Assembly: GCA_944393505.1 (NCBI GenBank)
Contig: CALYAK010000003.1
Span: 1 to 64,000, forward strand
Direction of reading: 5' to 3'
Length of the DNA: 64,000 nt
DNA from: an uncultured Clostridia bacterium
Lineage (GTDB): Bacteria; Bacillota; Clostridia; TANB77; CAG-508
How positions within the stretch are numbered: the first letter of the stretch is position 1; each line of letters begins with the position of its first letter. Below are positions 44,048 to 51,898 of the stretch, one piece after another. Made by a program: the position numbers and the translations under genes. The notes below the pieces were generated by a model that did no database searches, was not told the origin of the DNA, and saw nothing but the letters and a program-made list of their open reading frames with translations.

Positions 44048-44992
44048 ATGTTTTCTAGTACAATTGATTTTTATAGTTCTACGAATCTAAAATCCTATAA
44101 CCTAGATCGCGTTATGAAGTATCAACTTGATATTTTGGAACGATTAGATCCTTTTACCAGAACCCATAGCGAAAATGTAGCGAACTTAGTTTGTAGAATT
44201 TGTGAATATTTAAAATGTTCCAAAAAGTTTATCATTCATGCAACCATCTCCGGTTATTTGCATGATGTTGGAAAAATCTTTATCCCACCAGAAATTTTAA
44301 GTAAGCCAGAGCGATTGACGGATGAAGAATACGAAATTATCAAAACCCATACGACGCTTGGCTATGATATGTGTTACAAAGATTTAAAGTTGCGTCCTTA
44401 TGCAGAAGGTGCTTTAAATCATCATGAAGCTTTAAACGGCACCGGTTATCCAAATGGAAAGACCAAAAAAGATATTCCTTATGTTGCACAAATTATTCGT
44501 GTTGCGGATGAATATGATGCCATTGTTACGAAACGCCAATACAAAACACATATTAATATCTCCGAAACCTTAAGAGAACTCATTAAAGATGCCAGACCAG
44601 AAGATCATTTAAAATCGGTTGCACTTGATATGCTTGCTGGTAATTCAAAAGACGGAAAAATTAATCCAAAAATTTTAAAAGTATTATTTAAGGTGGTCAT
44701 TGATGATACGCTTTATGAAATTAGTGGTGTTTCCGAATATGTCGATTATTTAAAAGAAGAAATTAAACGTTTGGAATTAGTTGCTTCTTATCATCAAAAA
44801 ATGGAAAAAGCGACTAAGGAAAAACAAAAAAATTACTATCAAGAAGGCATCCGTATGCTATTGAAACGTGAAGAAACAATGGAAAATTATCAACAAATTT
44901 TAGCAGAGTACAAACAAGCTTATCAATTAAGAACCGATGTCATTCAAAAATTATATCAAGAAATTAAAATCATAAAAAAACTAAAAGTTTAA
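44048..44992 (+). CDS. HD-GYP-domain phosphohydrolase
   Basis: The 314-aa soluble protein has an HD-GYP domain: THSENVANLVCRI, GYLHDVGKIFIPPEIL with the HD pair, HTTLGYDM, NHHEALNGTGYPNG, the GYP-type segment, and VADEYDAIVTKRQYK. HD-GYP proteins hydrolyse cyclic dinucleotides such as c-di-GMP; some bind other nucleotides. The C-terminal third is a charged coiled coil without a recognisable sensor domain. RBS AAAGGAG precedes the ATG. No diguanylate cyclase is in the window. Confidence 0.9.
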   Translation: MFSSTIDFYSSTNLKSYNLDRVMKYQLDILERLDPFTRTHSENVANLVCRICEYLKCSKKFIIHATISGYLHDVGKIFIPPEILSKPERLTDEEYEIIKTHTTLGYDMCYKDLKLRPYAEGALNHHEALNGTGYPNGKTKKDIPYVAQIIRVADEYDAIVTKRQYKTHINISETLRELIKDARPEDHLKSVALDMLAGNSKDGKINPKILKVLFKVVIDDTLYEISGVSEYVDYLKEEIKRLELVASYHQKMEKATKEKQKNYYQEGIRMLLKREETMENYQQILAEYKQAYQLRTDVIQKLYQEIKIIKKLKV

Positions 44993-45087
44993 AAAAATTG
45001 TTATCTTTCTTGAAATTTCTTTACATATTATGATATATTAACGAATAAGGAAATATCCAATCAAAAGGAATTAGAAAAGAAAAAGGG

Positions 45088-45128
45088 AAAAGAGAAGATC
45101 TTTCAATCGAAAAATCTTCTCTTTCTTT
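45088..45128. terminator. bidirectional terminator
   Basis: An 11-12-bp stem (45088-45099 with 45114-45124) between the convergent HD-GYP and endoA genes has pyrimidine- or T-rich ends on both strands. Confidence 0.75.
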
Positions 45129-45482
45129 TTAAGTTAGTTCAATTCCAAAACTTACACCCAAAGCATTATTAATTTTTGCAATGATTTCTTGATCATCAAT
45201 ATGTCCAATCTTTTCTTTTAGTCTACTTTTATCAATGGTTCGGATTTGTTCTGCTAAAACAATCGAATCTGCTTTTAATCCATTGTTCTGTGAACCAATT
45301 TCAATATGGGTCGGTAATTTTGATTTTCCTGTTTGCGAAGTAATCGCTGCTGCGATTACCGTAGGACTGTGTTTGTTCCCCATATCATTTTGAATAATTA
45401 AAACTGGTCGAACTCCCCCTTGCTCTGAGCCTACGACTGGACTTAAATCTGCATAAAACATGTCTCCTCTTCGAACTACCAT
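45129..45482 (-). CDS. ndoA: MazF/EndoA-type endoribonuclease toxin
   Basis: The 117-aa PemK/MazF-family protein closely resembles EndoA (NdoA): MVVRRGDMFYADLSPVVGSEQGG, RPVLIIQND, HSPTVIAAAITSQ, PTHIEI, and VLAEQIRTIDKSRL. It cleaves single-stranded mRNA at short motifs. RBS AGGAGTG precedes the ATG. In most Firmicutes an antitoxin gene lies directly upstream, after alr. Here 129 nt without an ORF separate it from a GerS-like gene, so no antitoxin is present in the usual place. Confidence 0.94.
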   Translation of the reverse strand: MVVRRGDMFYADLSPVVGSEQGGVRPVLIIQNDMGNKHSPTVIAAAITSQTGKSKLPTHIEIGSQNNGLKADSIVLAEQIRTIDKSRLKEKIGHIDDQEIIAKINNALGVSFGIELT

Positions 45483-45611
45483 TCTACTTCACTCCTAAAA
45501 CGATTGCTTTTGTTATTCTTAAAATCTACTGCAAGGATTAGTTATGTTAAGAGAGTTTCGAGGTATGAAGTTTTTTCTCTTTTATTTTTAGATATCTCTC
45601 TTTTGTATCTT

Positions 45612-46272
45612 TTATTTTTCTTTAACACTCCTCATTTCGATCTCTTTATATAATATGTAAACTTTATTTTTTTGGTTCATGTCTTCTACCACTAGTTTCT
45701 GTGGCTTTCCAGTTTCTTTGCTTACATACAGTCTCTTTTGCTTCTGATACGGATTTGTATTTGGATCGATTTGAAAGATTACGACATTTTCCTCTTCGCT
45801 TCTTTGTTTGGATACACTTTCTTGATATTCTTCTAAAAAGTCATCTAACCATAAATCATTTTTTGTCATGTCCTGATATTTCTCATAAATCTTACTTAAA
45901 TTTAAGGTCGTATTTTTTACTTCTAACTGATTTTGTTTCTTTATGATCTGAACACCTTTTAGATTCTCTGGTAATAAAACTTCTTGTTTGGCTATTTCTT
46001 GTTCTCCTTGTTTTTCGTATTCTTGTTTCAAAGTATATGTATTCGTATTCTTATTACTTTGAACCGTTACTTCAATTGTTGCTTGGTAATAACTAATCTG
46101 ACACAGATTGGATTCAATTTCATCAATTGAACCACTATTGCTAGTATTTCCGTTTTTCAGAATTTTATCATCTTGTTGTTTAAAAATGAGAAAAAAAATA
46201 AGGAAAAGAACCAAAATTCCGGATCATAATCCACTTTTTCTTCCCCATCTGTGCAAAATTTATTTTTTTCAC
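45612..46272 (-). CDS. GerS/LolA-like membrane-anchored protein, +1 frameshift at a CGG codon
   Basis: The protein begins at GTG 46272, preceded by AAAGGAGG. Its first 17 codons encode a basic leader ending KKKWIMI. Codon 18 is CGG followed by A; a +1 shift continues into ILVLFLIFFLIFKQQDD, completing a signal-anchor helix, and then a LolA-like domain (YYQATIEVTVQSNKNT, LYVSKETGKPQKLVVED). The total is 219 aa. In clostridia a GerS-like lipoprotein gene stands near alr and ndoA, which fits the neighbour. GerS acts in spore germination; identity here is inferred. Without the shift there is no start codon with a ribosome site for the body. Confidence 0.8.
46218..46221 (-). other. +1 frameshift site CGG-A in the GerS-like gene
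   Basis: The zero frame reads ATG ATC CGG AAT TTT and ends about 12 codons later. The restored frame reads ATC, skip, GGA ATT TTG GTT and forms a transmembrane helix. A Gly fits the helix better than an Arg. Confidence 0.85.
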
Positions 46273-46295
46273 TTTTCCTTTCCTCCTTTTATCCA

Positions 46296-46327
46296 GAAAA
46301 AAAGAATAGAATTTACTTCTATTCTTT
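46296..46327 (-). terminator. dusB terminator
   Basis: An 11-bp perfect stem (46301-46311 with 46317-46327) followed by a T-run on the minus strand lies 48 nt after the dusB stop and 24 nt before the GerS-like start. Confidence 0.85.
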
Positions 46328-46374
46328 TTTTCATATTTATTCTTGGAAAGGTTTTCCTATTCTCAAATTTATTG

Positions 46375-47341
46375 TTAAATTTGTTCAAAATACTGGGTTA
46401 GACATTCTTCTAATGCTTTTTGTGTTTGAATGGTATTGATCTCATTCCTTATTTTTGTTGCATCTTTTTGATTTTTGATATAGGCACTAACATGTTTTCT
46501 CATTTCTTTAATTCCTGTTTCTTCCCCTTTTTGTTCAACCGCTAATTGAATATGTTTTAAAATTACTTGCAAAATCTCTTGTTTCGTCATTGAAAATTCA
46601 GTTCCATCCAAATAACTACGAATTTCTTGGAAAATCCACGGTCTTCCCAAACATGCTCTGCCAATCATAATGCCATCTACACCAGTTTGTTCTAGCATTT
46701 TTTTGGCTGATTTTCCATCTACCACATCACCATTTCCGATTACTGGTATGGAAACAGTTTCTTTTACTTTTCGAATCATTTCCCAATCTGCTGTTCCAGA
46801 ATAGAAATCTTCTCTCGTCCTTCCATGTACGGTAATCGCTTTTACTCCGATTTCCTCCATTCTTTTAGCTGCTTCAATTGCCACGATATGTTCTCTATCC
46901 CATCCAAGTCTCATTTTAACGGTAACTGGTTTCCCGTGTATTTTCAATTGCTGCTTTTACGACTTCTTGTGCTAAATCTAAATCTAAAAGTAACTTACTT
47001 CCATCTCCATTTTTTACAACTTTTGGAGCAGGGCAACCCAAATTAATATCAATCAAATCTGCTTTCGGTTCTACTTTTTTGGTTGCATATGCCATTGCTT
47101 TTGGATCGCTTCCAAATAGTTGAACTGCAATTGGTCGTTTTTCACCTTCCATTTCAAGTAGTAAATTTGTTTTTTCATCTTGATAATAGATTCCTTTACT
47201 GCTAATCATTTCGGTATATACCAGTCCCGGATCATAGGCTTCGCAAATCAAACGAAATGCATGATCGGTAATTCCAGCCATTGGTGCTAAAAGGAGACGA
47301 CTTTTTAACTTGCAGGTTCCTATCTTCCATTCTTGTTTCAT
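46375..47341 (-). CDS. dusB: tRNA-dihydrouridine synthase DusB, +1 frameshift at a CGG codon
   Basis: DusB is a flavoenzyme that reduces uridine to dihydrouridine in tRNA. The first frame has LLAPMAGITDHAFR, YTEMISSKGI, VQLFGSDP and INLGCPAPKVVKNGDGSKLL. Codon 136 is CGG followed by G. The +1 frame continues KPVTVKMRLGWD, ITVHGRTREDFYSG, PVIGNGDV and MIGRACLGRPWIF. The joined product is 321 aa, the normal length. I chose the ATG at 47341, with GAGGG upstream; the frame is open earlier but overlaps rodA. It is co-transcribed with rodA, minE and minD. Confidence 0.92.
46933..46936 (-). other. +1 frameshift site CGG-G in dusB
   Basis: The zero frame reads AAT ACA CGG GAA ACC and ends at TAA four codons later. 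The restored frame reads ACA, skip, GGG AAA CCA GTT ACC GTT AAA. Confidence 0.9.
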
Positions 47342-47363
47342 CTTTTCCCTCATATTTTCCAAA

Positions 47364-48470
47364 TTATTCTGCAAAAATTGCTTTCTTCCTTCTTCCACTA
47401 ATATTTAATAAAATTCCAATTAAAATCAAATTGGTTAAAAGAGAACTTCCTCCATAACTTACAAATGGAAGTGGTACTCCTGTAATTGGTAAAAGTCCCA
47501 TTGTCATACCAATATTTTCTGTCATGTGAAAAATCAAAATTCCTACAATTCCAGCTGCAATATAGGATCCTAAATCATCTTTTGCTGTTTTGGCAACATA
47601 GATCGATTTGGTAATGAGCAGAACATAGAGTACAATAACACTTGCTGCTACAACAAATCCTAATTCTTCTCCAATAACCGAAAAGATAAAGTCTGTTGTT
47701 TTTGGATACAAGAATCCTAATTGTGTTTGATTTCCTTTGGTTAATCCCATTCCAAACATTTCTCCTGCTCCGATAGCAAGTTTCGATTGTAGAATATTAT
47801 AACCTGCTCCTCTCGGATCACTTTCCGGATTTAAAAATACATCAATTCTTGTTTTCGCATGATCTGGTAATACAAAAAAATACAATAGTGGAAGTGCAAT
47901 CAAAACTAAAAGAATGGAAGTAAAAATATATCTTTTTTTAATTCCTGCTACAAACAAAATAGCAACTACAGCAAACATAAATGCCATCGCAGTTCCATAA
48001 TCTGGTTGTTTTACAATCAATAGGACAGGAACAATCACCACTAGCAAAGATAGAAGCAATCTTGTTGGTCGACTAATTTCATCTTTTCCCTTTTTTTGAA
48101 TTTTTGATACAACAAGTGCATATAGTAAAACGACTACGATCTTAGCAAACTCTGATGGTTGCAATGAGAAGGATCCCACATTAAACCAACTGGTAGCTCC
48201 AGAAATTGGTTCTGTGAATAGAACCGCAATTAAAAGAATAATCGAAATTCCATATAGAACTGGCGAAATTTTTGCCATAAACTCATAATTAACTACAATG
48301 GAAACAATTAAAATGGGAATGCTAATTGCTAACCAAATCAATTGTTTTTTGAATTCTTCAAATTCTGTATTTAGCGTTGCTGAATAAAGTGCAACCAATC
48401 CAATTGCAATTAATAATAACGTACAAATTAAAATGCTCCATTCGATATTTTTTAATGTTTTTTTCCTCAT
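47364..48470 (-). CDS. rodA: SEDS peptidoglycan glycosyltransferase RodA
   Basis: The 368-aa polytopic protein belongs to the RodA/FtsW family that polymerises lipid II for wall elongation. Typical motifs are SGATSWFNVGSFSLQPSEFAK, KQPDYGTAMAF, TDFIFSVIGEELGF and the C-terminal GVPLPFVSYGGSSLL. The position after minD and minE indicates RodA. AGGAGG lies an unusually long 17 nt before the ATG. Confidence 0.94.
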   Translation of the reverse strand: MRKKTLKNIEWSILICTLLLIAIGLVALYSATLNTEFEEFKKQLIWLAISIPILIVSIVVNYEFMAKISPVLYGISIILLIAVLFTEPISGATSWFNVGSFSLQPSEFAKIVVVLLYALVVSKIQKKGKDEISRPTRLLLSLLVVIVPVLLIVKQPDYGTAMAFMFAVVAILFVAGIKKRYIFTSILLVLIALPLLYFFVLPDHAKTRIDVFLNPESDPRGAGYNILQSKLAIGAGEMFGMGLTKGNQTQLGFLYPKTTDFIFSVIGEELGFVVAASVIVLYVLLITKSIYVAKTAKDDLGSYIAAGIVGILIFHMTENIGMTMGLLPITGVPLPFVSYGGSSLLTNLILIGILLNISGRRKKAIFAE

Positions 48471-48511
48471 ATCTCTGGTTTTTTCGTCCTCCTTTTGATC
48501 TTATAGCAAGG

Positions 48512-48538
48512 ATAGAGCAGATGACTCATCTGCTCTAT
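48512..48538 (-). other. perfect intercistronic hairpin without T-tract
   Basis: A 13-bp perfect inverted repeat (48512-48524 with 48526-48538) lies directly after the minE stop codon. No T-run follows, so it is not a typical terminator; it may stabilise or process the minD-minE RNA. Confidence 0.65.
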
Positions 48539-48542
48539 TCCC

Positions 48543-49097
48543 TTATGCTTTTTTAGTTGTCGCTTCTGTTTTTTCTGTCTCTTCTATCTTTTCTTCTCCC
48601 TTTTTTTCTTCTCCCTTTTTTTCTTCTTCCTTTACTTCTTGTTTTTCTTCCCCAACTACATTTTGTTTTTCTTCCTCTGATACCGCTTCTACCTGGCTAA
48701 TAACTTCTTCTACGGTTTCTGCGATTGTCTCTGGGGTTTCCTCTTCTTTTTCTGTTGTCTCTTCTTTTCCTTTTTCTGCTGCAGCAATTCTTGATTCGTT
48801 CTTGATACTAACAATTGGAATGTTTGCATATAGAATAGGAGCACCCATCGTTCCATCTGAATTTGGTTTATTAGTTAATTTTACATCGATCTCTTTTTCA
48901 TCTACATCAATGTATTTTTTGATTACGTCTATAATTTCTTGTTTCATTAATTCCATGAAATCTGCTGATACGTTTGCTCTGTCCTGCATGAGAACCAAAT
49001 GCAATCTTTCTTTTGCTGCATTTTTGGTCTTAGAGCTTGTTTTTTCTGTGTCTTTCTTTCTCATTTTATTAAAAAATTTCATCACTCCGTCAAACAT
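48543..49097 (-). CDS. minE: cell-division topological specificity factor MinE with a long acidic tail
   Basis: MinE drives MinD off the membrane and positions the division site. Residues 1 to about 95 match MinE: an N-terminal amphipathic segment (FDGVMKFFNKM), AKERLHLVLMQDRA and DFMELMKQEIIDVIKKYIDV. The remaining 85 residues are a Glu/Lys/Thr-rich tail with two GEEKK-type repeats, not usual in MinE, which is about 90 aa. RBS GGGAGG precedes the ATG, 21 nt after minD. Confidence 0.92.
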   Translation of the reverse strand: MFDGVMKFFNKMRKKDTEKTSSKTKNAAKERLHLVLMQDRANVSADFMELMKQEIIDVIKKYIDVDEKEIDVKLTNKPNSDGTMGAPILYANIPIVSIKNESRIAAAEKGKEETTEKEEETPETIAETVEEVISQVEAVSEEEKQNVVGEEKQEVKEEEKKGEEKKGEEKIEETEKTEATTKKA

Positions 49098-49118
49098 TCT
49101 TGAATCCTCCCTATAGTA

Positions 49119-49913
49119 TTATTTCTTAGAGAAAATACTTTTGATCTTTCCGAAGAAGCCATTATTTGCTCCTGGCATTGTAATGTCAATATTCTCTCCT
49201 AAAATTCTTCTTGCAATTTCCATATAAGCCTTTCCAGAAGGTGCTTTCTTATTTGATACTACAGGTTCTCCTTTATTGGTTTGCGTAATAATATATTCAT
49301 CATCAGGAACTACTCCAATTAAATCAATGGATAATAAATCCACAATATCTGTTACATCCATCATTTCGCCTTTTTTCACCATGTTTGGTCGAATACGGTT
49401 AATGACTAGTTCTGGATTTTTAAGTTCTGATGCTTCTAATAGTCCAATAATACGATCTGCATCACGAATTGCAGAAATTTCAGCAGTTGTTACAACTACT
49501 GCACGATCTGCTCCCGCAATCGCATTTTTAAATCCTTGTTCTATACCTGCTGGGCAATCGATAAGTATATAGTCAAATTCTTCTTTTAGCTTACTTGTAA
49601 GTTCTTTCATTTGTTCTTCGTTTACTGCGCTTTTATCTCTTGTTTGTGCGGCTGGAAGCAAGAAAAGTTCATTAAAACGCTTGTCCTTTATAAGGGCTTG
49701 TCTTAATTTACATTTTTCTTCTACAACATCTACTATGTCATACACAATTCTGTTTTCTAATCCCATAACAACATCTAGGTTTCGTAATCCGATATCTGTA
49801 TCAACTAATACCACTTTTTTGTCTTTTAACGCTAATGCTGCACCTAGGTTAGCTGTTGTAGTTGTTTTTCCGACTCCGCCTTTCCCTGATGTAACAACTA
49901 TAACTTCTCCCAT
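49119..49913 (-). CDS. minD: septum-site-determining ATPase MinD
   Basis: The 264-aa deviant Walker ATPase has SGKGGVGKTTTTANLGAAL, VDTDIGLRNLDVVMG and LIDCPAGIEQGF. The C-terminal amphipathic membrane-targeting helix GFFGKIKSIFSKK is clear. RBS AAGGAGGAG precedes the ATG. minC, usually the preceding gene, is not in the window; MinD has its own promoter and begins the minD-minE-rodA-dusB operon. Confidence 0.97.
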   Translation of the reverse strand: MGEVIVVTSGKGGVGKTTTTANLGAALALKDKKVVLVDTDIGLRNLDVVMGLENRIVYDIVDVVEEKCKLRQALIKDKRFNELFLLPAAQTRDKSAVNEEQMKELTSKLKEEFDYILIDCPAGIEQGFKNAIAGADRAVVVTTAEISAIRDADRIIGLLEASELKNPELVINRIRPNMVKKGEMMDVTDIVDLLSIDLIGVVPDDEYIITQTNKGEPVVSNKKAPSGKAYMEIARRILGENIDITMPGANNGFFGKIKSIFSKK

Positions 49914-49981
49914 TTTCTCCTCCTTAAAATCTTTAAGCTTATTACAGATTTTGTTGCTTTTTTCAATTTTTTATCATTACT

Positions 49982-50010
49982 ATGATATCTTGAATTTTGC
50001 GAAAAGTCAA
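49982..50010 (-). promoter_or_regulatory. promoter of the minD operon
   Basis: TTGACT (50005-50010) and TATCAT (49982-49987) are 17 nt apart on the minus strand, just after the T-tract of the upstream terminator. Confidence 0.8.
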
Positions 50011-50017
50011 TGAATCT

Positions 50018-50058
50018 GAAAAAAATAGTTACAAAATTATTACAATTTTGTAACTATT
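50018..50058 (-). terminator. terminator of the 50119 gene
   Basis: A 15-bp perfect stem (50024-50038 with 50044-50058) is followed by seven T on the minus strand. Confidence 0.88.
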
Positions 50059-50118
50059 CTGAAATAAAGCACTTGTCTTTTTCTTGTTTTTTTCTTACTT
50101 TACTTTCTTCTTTATTTT

Positions 50119-51021
50119 TTATACATCTGAAATCTTAATTCCAGTTCTTAAAGTATTTTTATAATTATATTCCGTTGTTCCATCTACAACTCTTGACATT
50201 GTTTTTTCTGGTATTACAACTGTTAAATCTCCCTCCATGGTAATATCTCGTACTTCTACTACATAGTCTTTTCTTTTTAAATCACTATAAGAGTTATATA
50301 CCGTAATTCCTACTTTACTTGTCACATCTTGATTATTGATTTTTATCTGGATTTTATTTGAAGGTTCGACATAAGTAGAGGTACTCGTATCTCCTTCATA
50401 AGTACTACGGATTAAAATTTGATCCGATTCTGCTTTCGTCAAACCATCTTCCCATAGTACACGTACATAACGCACATCGGTATTTGGTCTTGTATAGGTA
50501 TCACCTTCTGTGGTTGAAAAATAGGTTCCGTTTGCACGATAACTAATCCACTTTACTTTGGTACCATCGTTTTGTCCAACACATTTATACATATTTTGTG
50601 ACACATAAATCATGTCTGTATAAACAGCATTTGGATGATCTGCGTTGTTTTCTTCCATCGTTCCACTGTTATTAATATATCCAATTTTAAAATTTCCATT
50701 AAATAAGTTGCTGGTTAATAAGTCAACATTAACATTATAGGTATCATCGGAAGCTCTTATTGTAAATTTTGCAACTTGATTGGAATAACTAGAAGTAGCT
50801 AGTTTCCAGGCAAATCCTGAGTTTTGGGCTCTTTCTACTAAACCTGCAACCTCTATTTCATAATAACTTTTTAAGGCCAAATCAGCCAATAACTGAGACT
50901 TTCGCACATAACTTCCTCTGGCATATAGTCCAAGTAGAATTGCGTAAAAAGCTAGAAGCGTAGCAGTTACAATTACTGCAATTGATCCTTTTTCGTTTTT
51001 CCAAATTTTTTTCATTTGCAT
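50119..51021 (-). CDS. pseudopilin-like membrane protein of unknown function
   Basis: The 300-aa protein has a short basic leader and a hydrophobic helix (NEKGSIAVIVTATLLAFYAILLG...) like TadE or pilin-like proteins. A soluble region of Thr, Asn and Tyr-rich beta character follows (TYEGDTSTSTYV, VKWISYRANGTYFSTTEGDTY). No known catalytic motif. RBS AAGGAAG precedes the ATG. It is monocistronic with its own promoter and terminator. Confidence 0.72.
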   Translation of the reverse strand: MQMKKIWKNEKGSIAVIVTATLLAFYAILLGLYARGSYVRKSQLLADLALKSYYEIEVAGLVERAQNSGFAWKLATSSYSNQVAKFTIRASDDTYNVNVDLLTSNLFNGNFKIGYINNSGTMEENNADHPNAVYTDMIYVSQNMYKCVGQNDGTKVKWISYRANGTYFSTTEGDTYTRPNTDVRYVRVLWEDGLTKAESDQILIRSTYEGDTSTSTYVEPSNKIQIKINNQDVTSKVGITVYNSYSDLKRKDYVVEVRDITMEGDLTVVIPEKTMSRVVDGTTEYNYKNTLRTGIKISDV

Positions 51022-51058
51022 GTTTTTCTTCCTTTCTCTTAGAAGATTTCCTTACTTT

Positions 51059-51087
51059 ATCATAATTTAAAAAGCACGGATTGTCAA
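51059..51087 (-). promoter_or_regulatory. promoter of the 50119 gene
   Basis: TTGACA (51082-51087) and TATGAT (51059-51064) are 17 nt apart on the minus strand. Confidence 0.82.
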
Positions 51088-51154
51088 TTGATTTTGCCGT
51101 TATTCTTTTCATTTTCTTTTTCATTTTTTGTCTTATACTGTCCTTTCAGTTTTC

Positions 51155-51183
51155 TTGACATCTGTTTTGTTTAAACATATAAT
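51155..51183 (+). promoter_or_regulatory. promoter of the porGDAB operon
   Basis: TTGACA (51155-51160) and TATAAT (51178-51183) are 17 nt apart on the plus strand, both perfect consensus, fitting a highly expressed central-metabolism operon. Confidence 0.92.
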
Positions 51184-51268
51184 AAGCTTGAATAAAAGAT
51201 GATATTTTTTCATTTTATCCGTTGTTTTTTTTCTTTTATTCATATTTTAAGTAAGGAGGCTTTCGTTT

Positions 51269-51847
51269 ATGAATGACTTAATTGAAATTAGATGGCATGG
51301 TAGAGGCGGACAAGGTGCAAAAACAGCTTCTCTTCTTTTAGCAGATGCTGCTTTTAATACCGGAAAATATATTCAAGGTTTTCCAGAGTATGGACCAGAA
51401 AGAATGGGTGCTCCGATTACCGCATATAACCGCATTAGTACAACACCAATTCGTATTCATAGTAATATCTATGAGCCAGACTATGTTGTCGTTGTAGATG
51501 ATACTCTTTTGGAAAGTGTTGATGTTACAGCAGGACTAAAAGAGTCCGGTGCAATTATCATTAATACTACCAAAGATGCAGATTATCTAAAAACTGTTTT
51601 GAAAGGCTATCATGGCTCAATTTATACAATTGATGCAAGACGTATTTCAATGGAAACACTTGGTAAGTATTTTCCAAACACACCAATGCTTGCTGCAATC
51701 GTAAAAGTAAGTAACATTATGGATGATGCAGAATTTTTGGAGGATATGAAATCTTCTTTTAAACACAAATTTACAAAAAAACCAGAAGTAATTGATGGAA
51801 ATATGAAAGCTTTAGAAATGGCCTTAAAAGAGGTACAAAAAATATAA
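51269..51847 (+). CDS. porG: 2-oxoacid:ferredoxin oxidoreductase gamma subunit
   Basis: The 192-aa subunit belongs to the four-subunit pyruvate/2-oxoacid:ferredoxin oxidoreductases and binds CoA. Typical text includes EIRWHGRGGQGAKTASLLLA, GFPEYGPERMGAPI and a VVVDDTLL segment. RBS AAGGAGG precedes the ATG. Gamma, delta, alpha and beta follow in that order, as in the pyruvate enzymes of anaerobes. Confidence 0.95.
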   Translation: MNDLIEIRWHGRGGQGAKTASLLLADAAFNTGKYIQGFPEYGPERMGAPITAYNRISTTPIRIHSNIYEPDYVVVVDDTLLESVDVTAGLKESGAIIINTTKDADYLKTVLKGYHGSIYTIDARRISMETLGKYFPNTPMLAAIVKVSNIMDDAEFLEDMKSSFKHKFTKKPEVIDGNMKALEMALKEVQKI

Positions 51848-51898
51848 GTTCTAGGATCTTTCAAACCTAAATCTAAGAATAAGGATGGATTTTGAATA

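Noticed and set aside
45010-45087. Promoter-like TTGAAA...TATATT downstream of the HD-GYP gene
   Set aside because: It would make only a very short RNA ending at the next terminator; no structure or ORF supports a gene.
6707-46936. Sequencing or assembly errors as the cause of all eight frameshifts
   Set aside because: Random indels would not fall eight times on CGG-R in the correct codon phase, nor explain the near absence of in-frame CGG elsewhere. The sites are not homopolymers. Raw reads would settle it, so some doubt remains.
6707-46936. CGG reassigned to another amino acid such as Trp or Gln, as in some other bacteria
   Set aside because: Reassignment would leave the frame unchanged. 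Here the downstream protein lies in the +1 frame at eight of nine sites.
6707-46936. Minus-one frameshifting on slippery runs
   Set aside because: All breaks need +1, and no X-XXY-YYZ heptamer precedes them.
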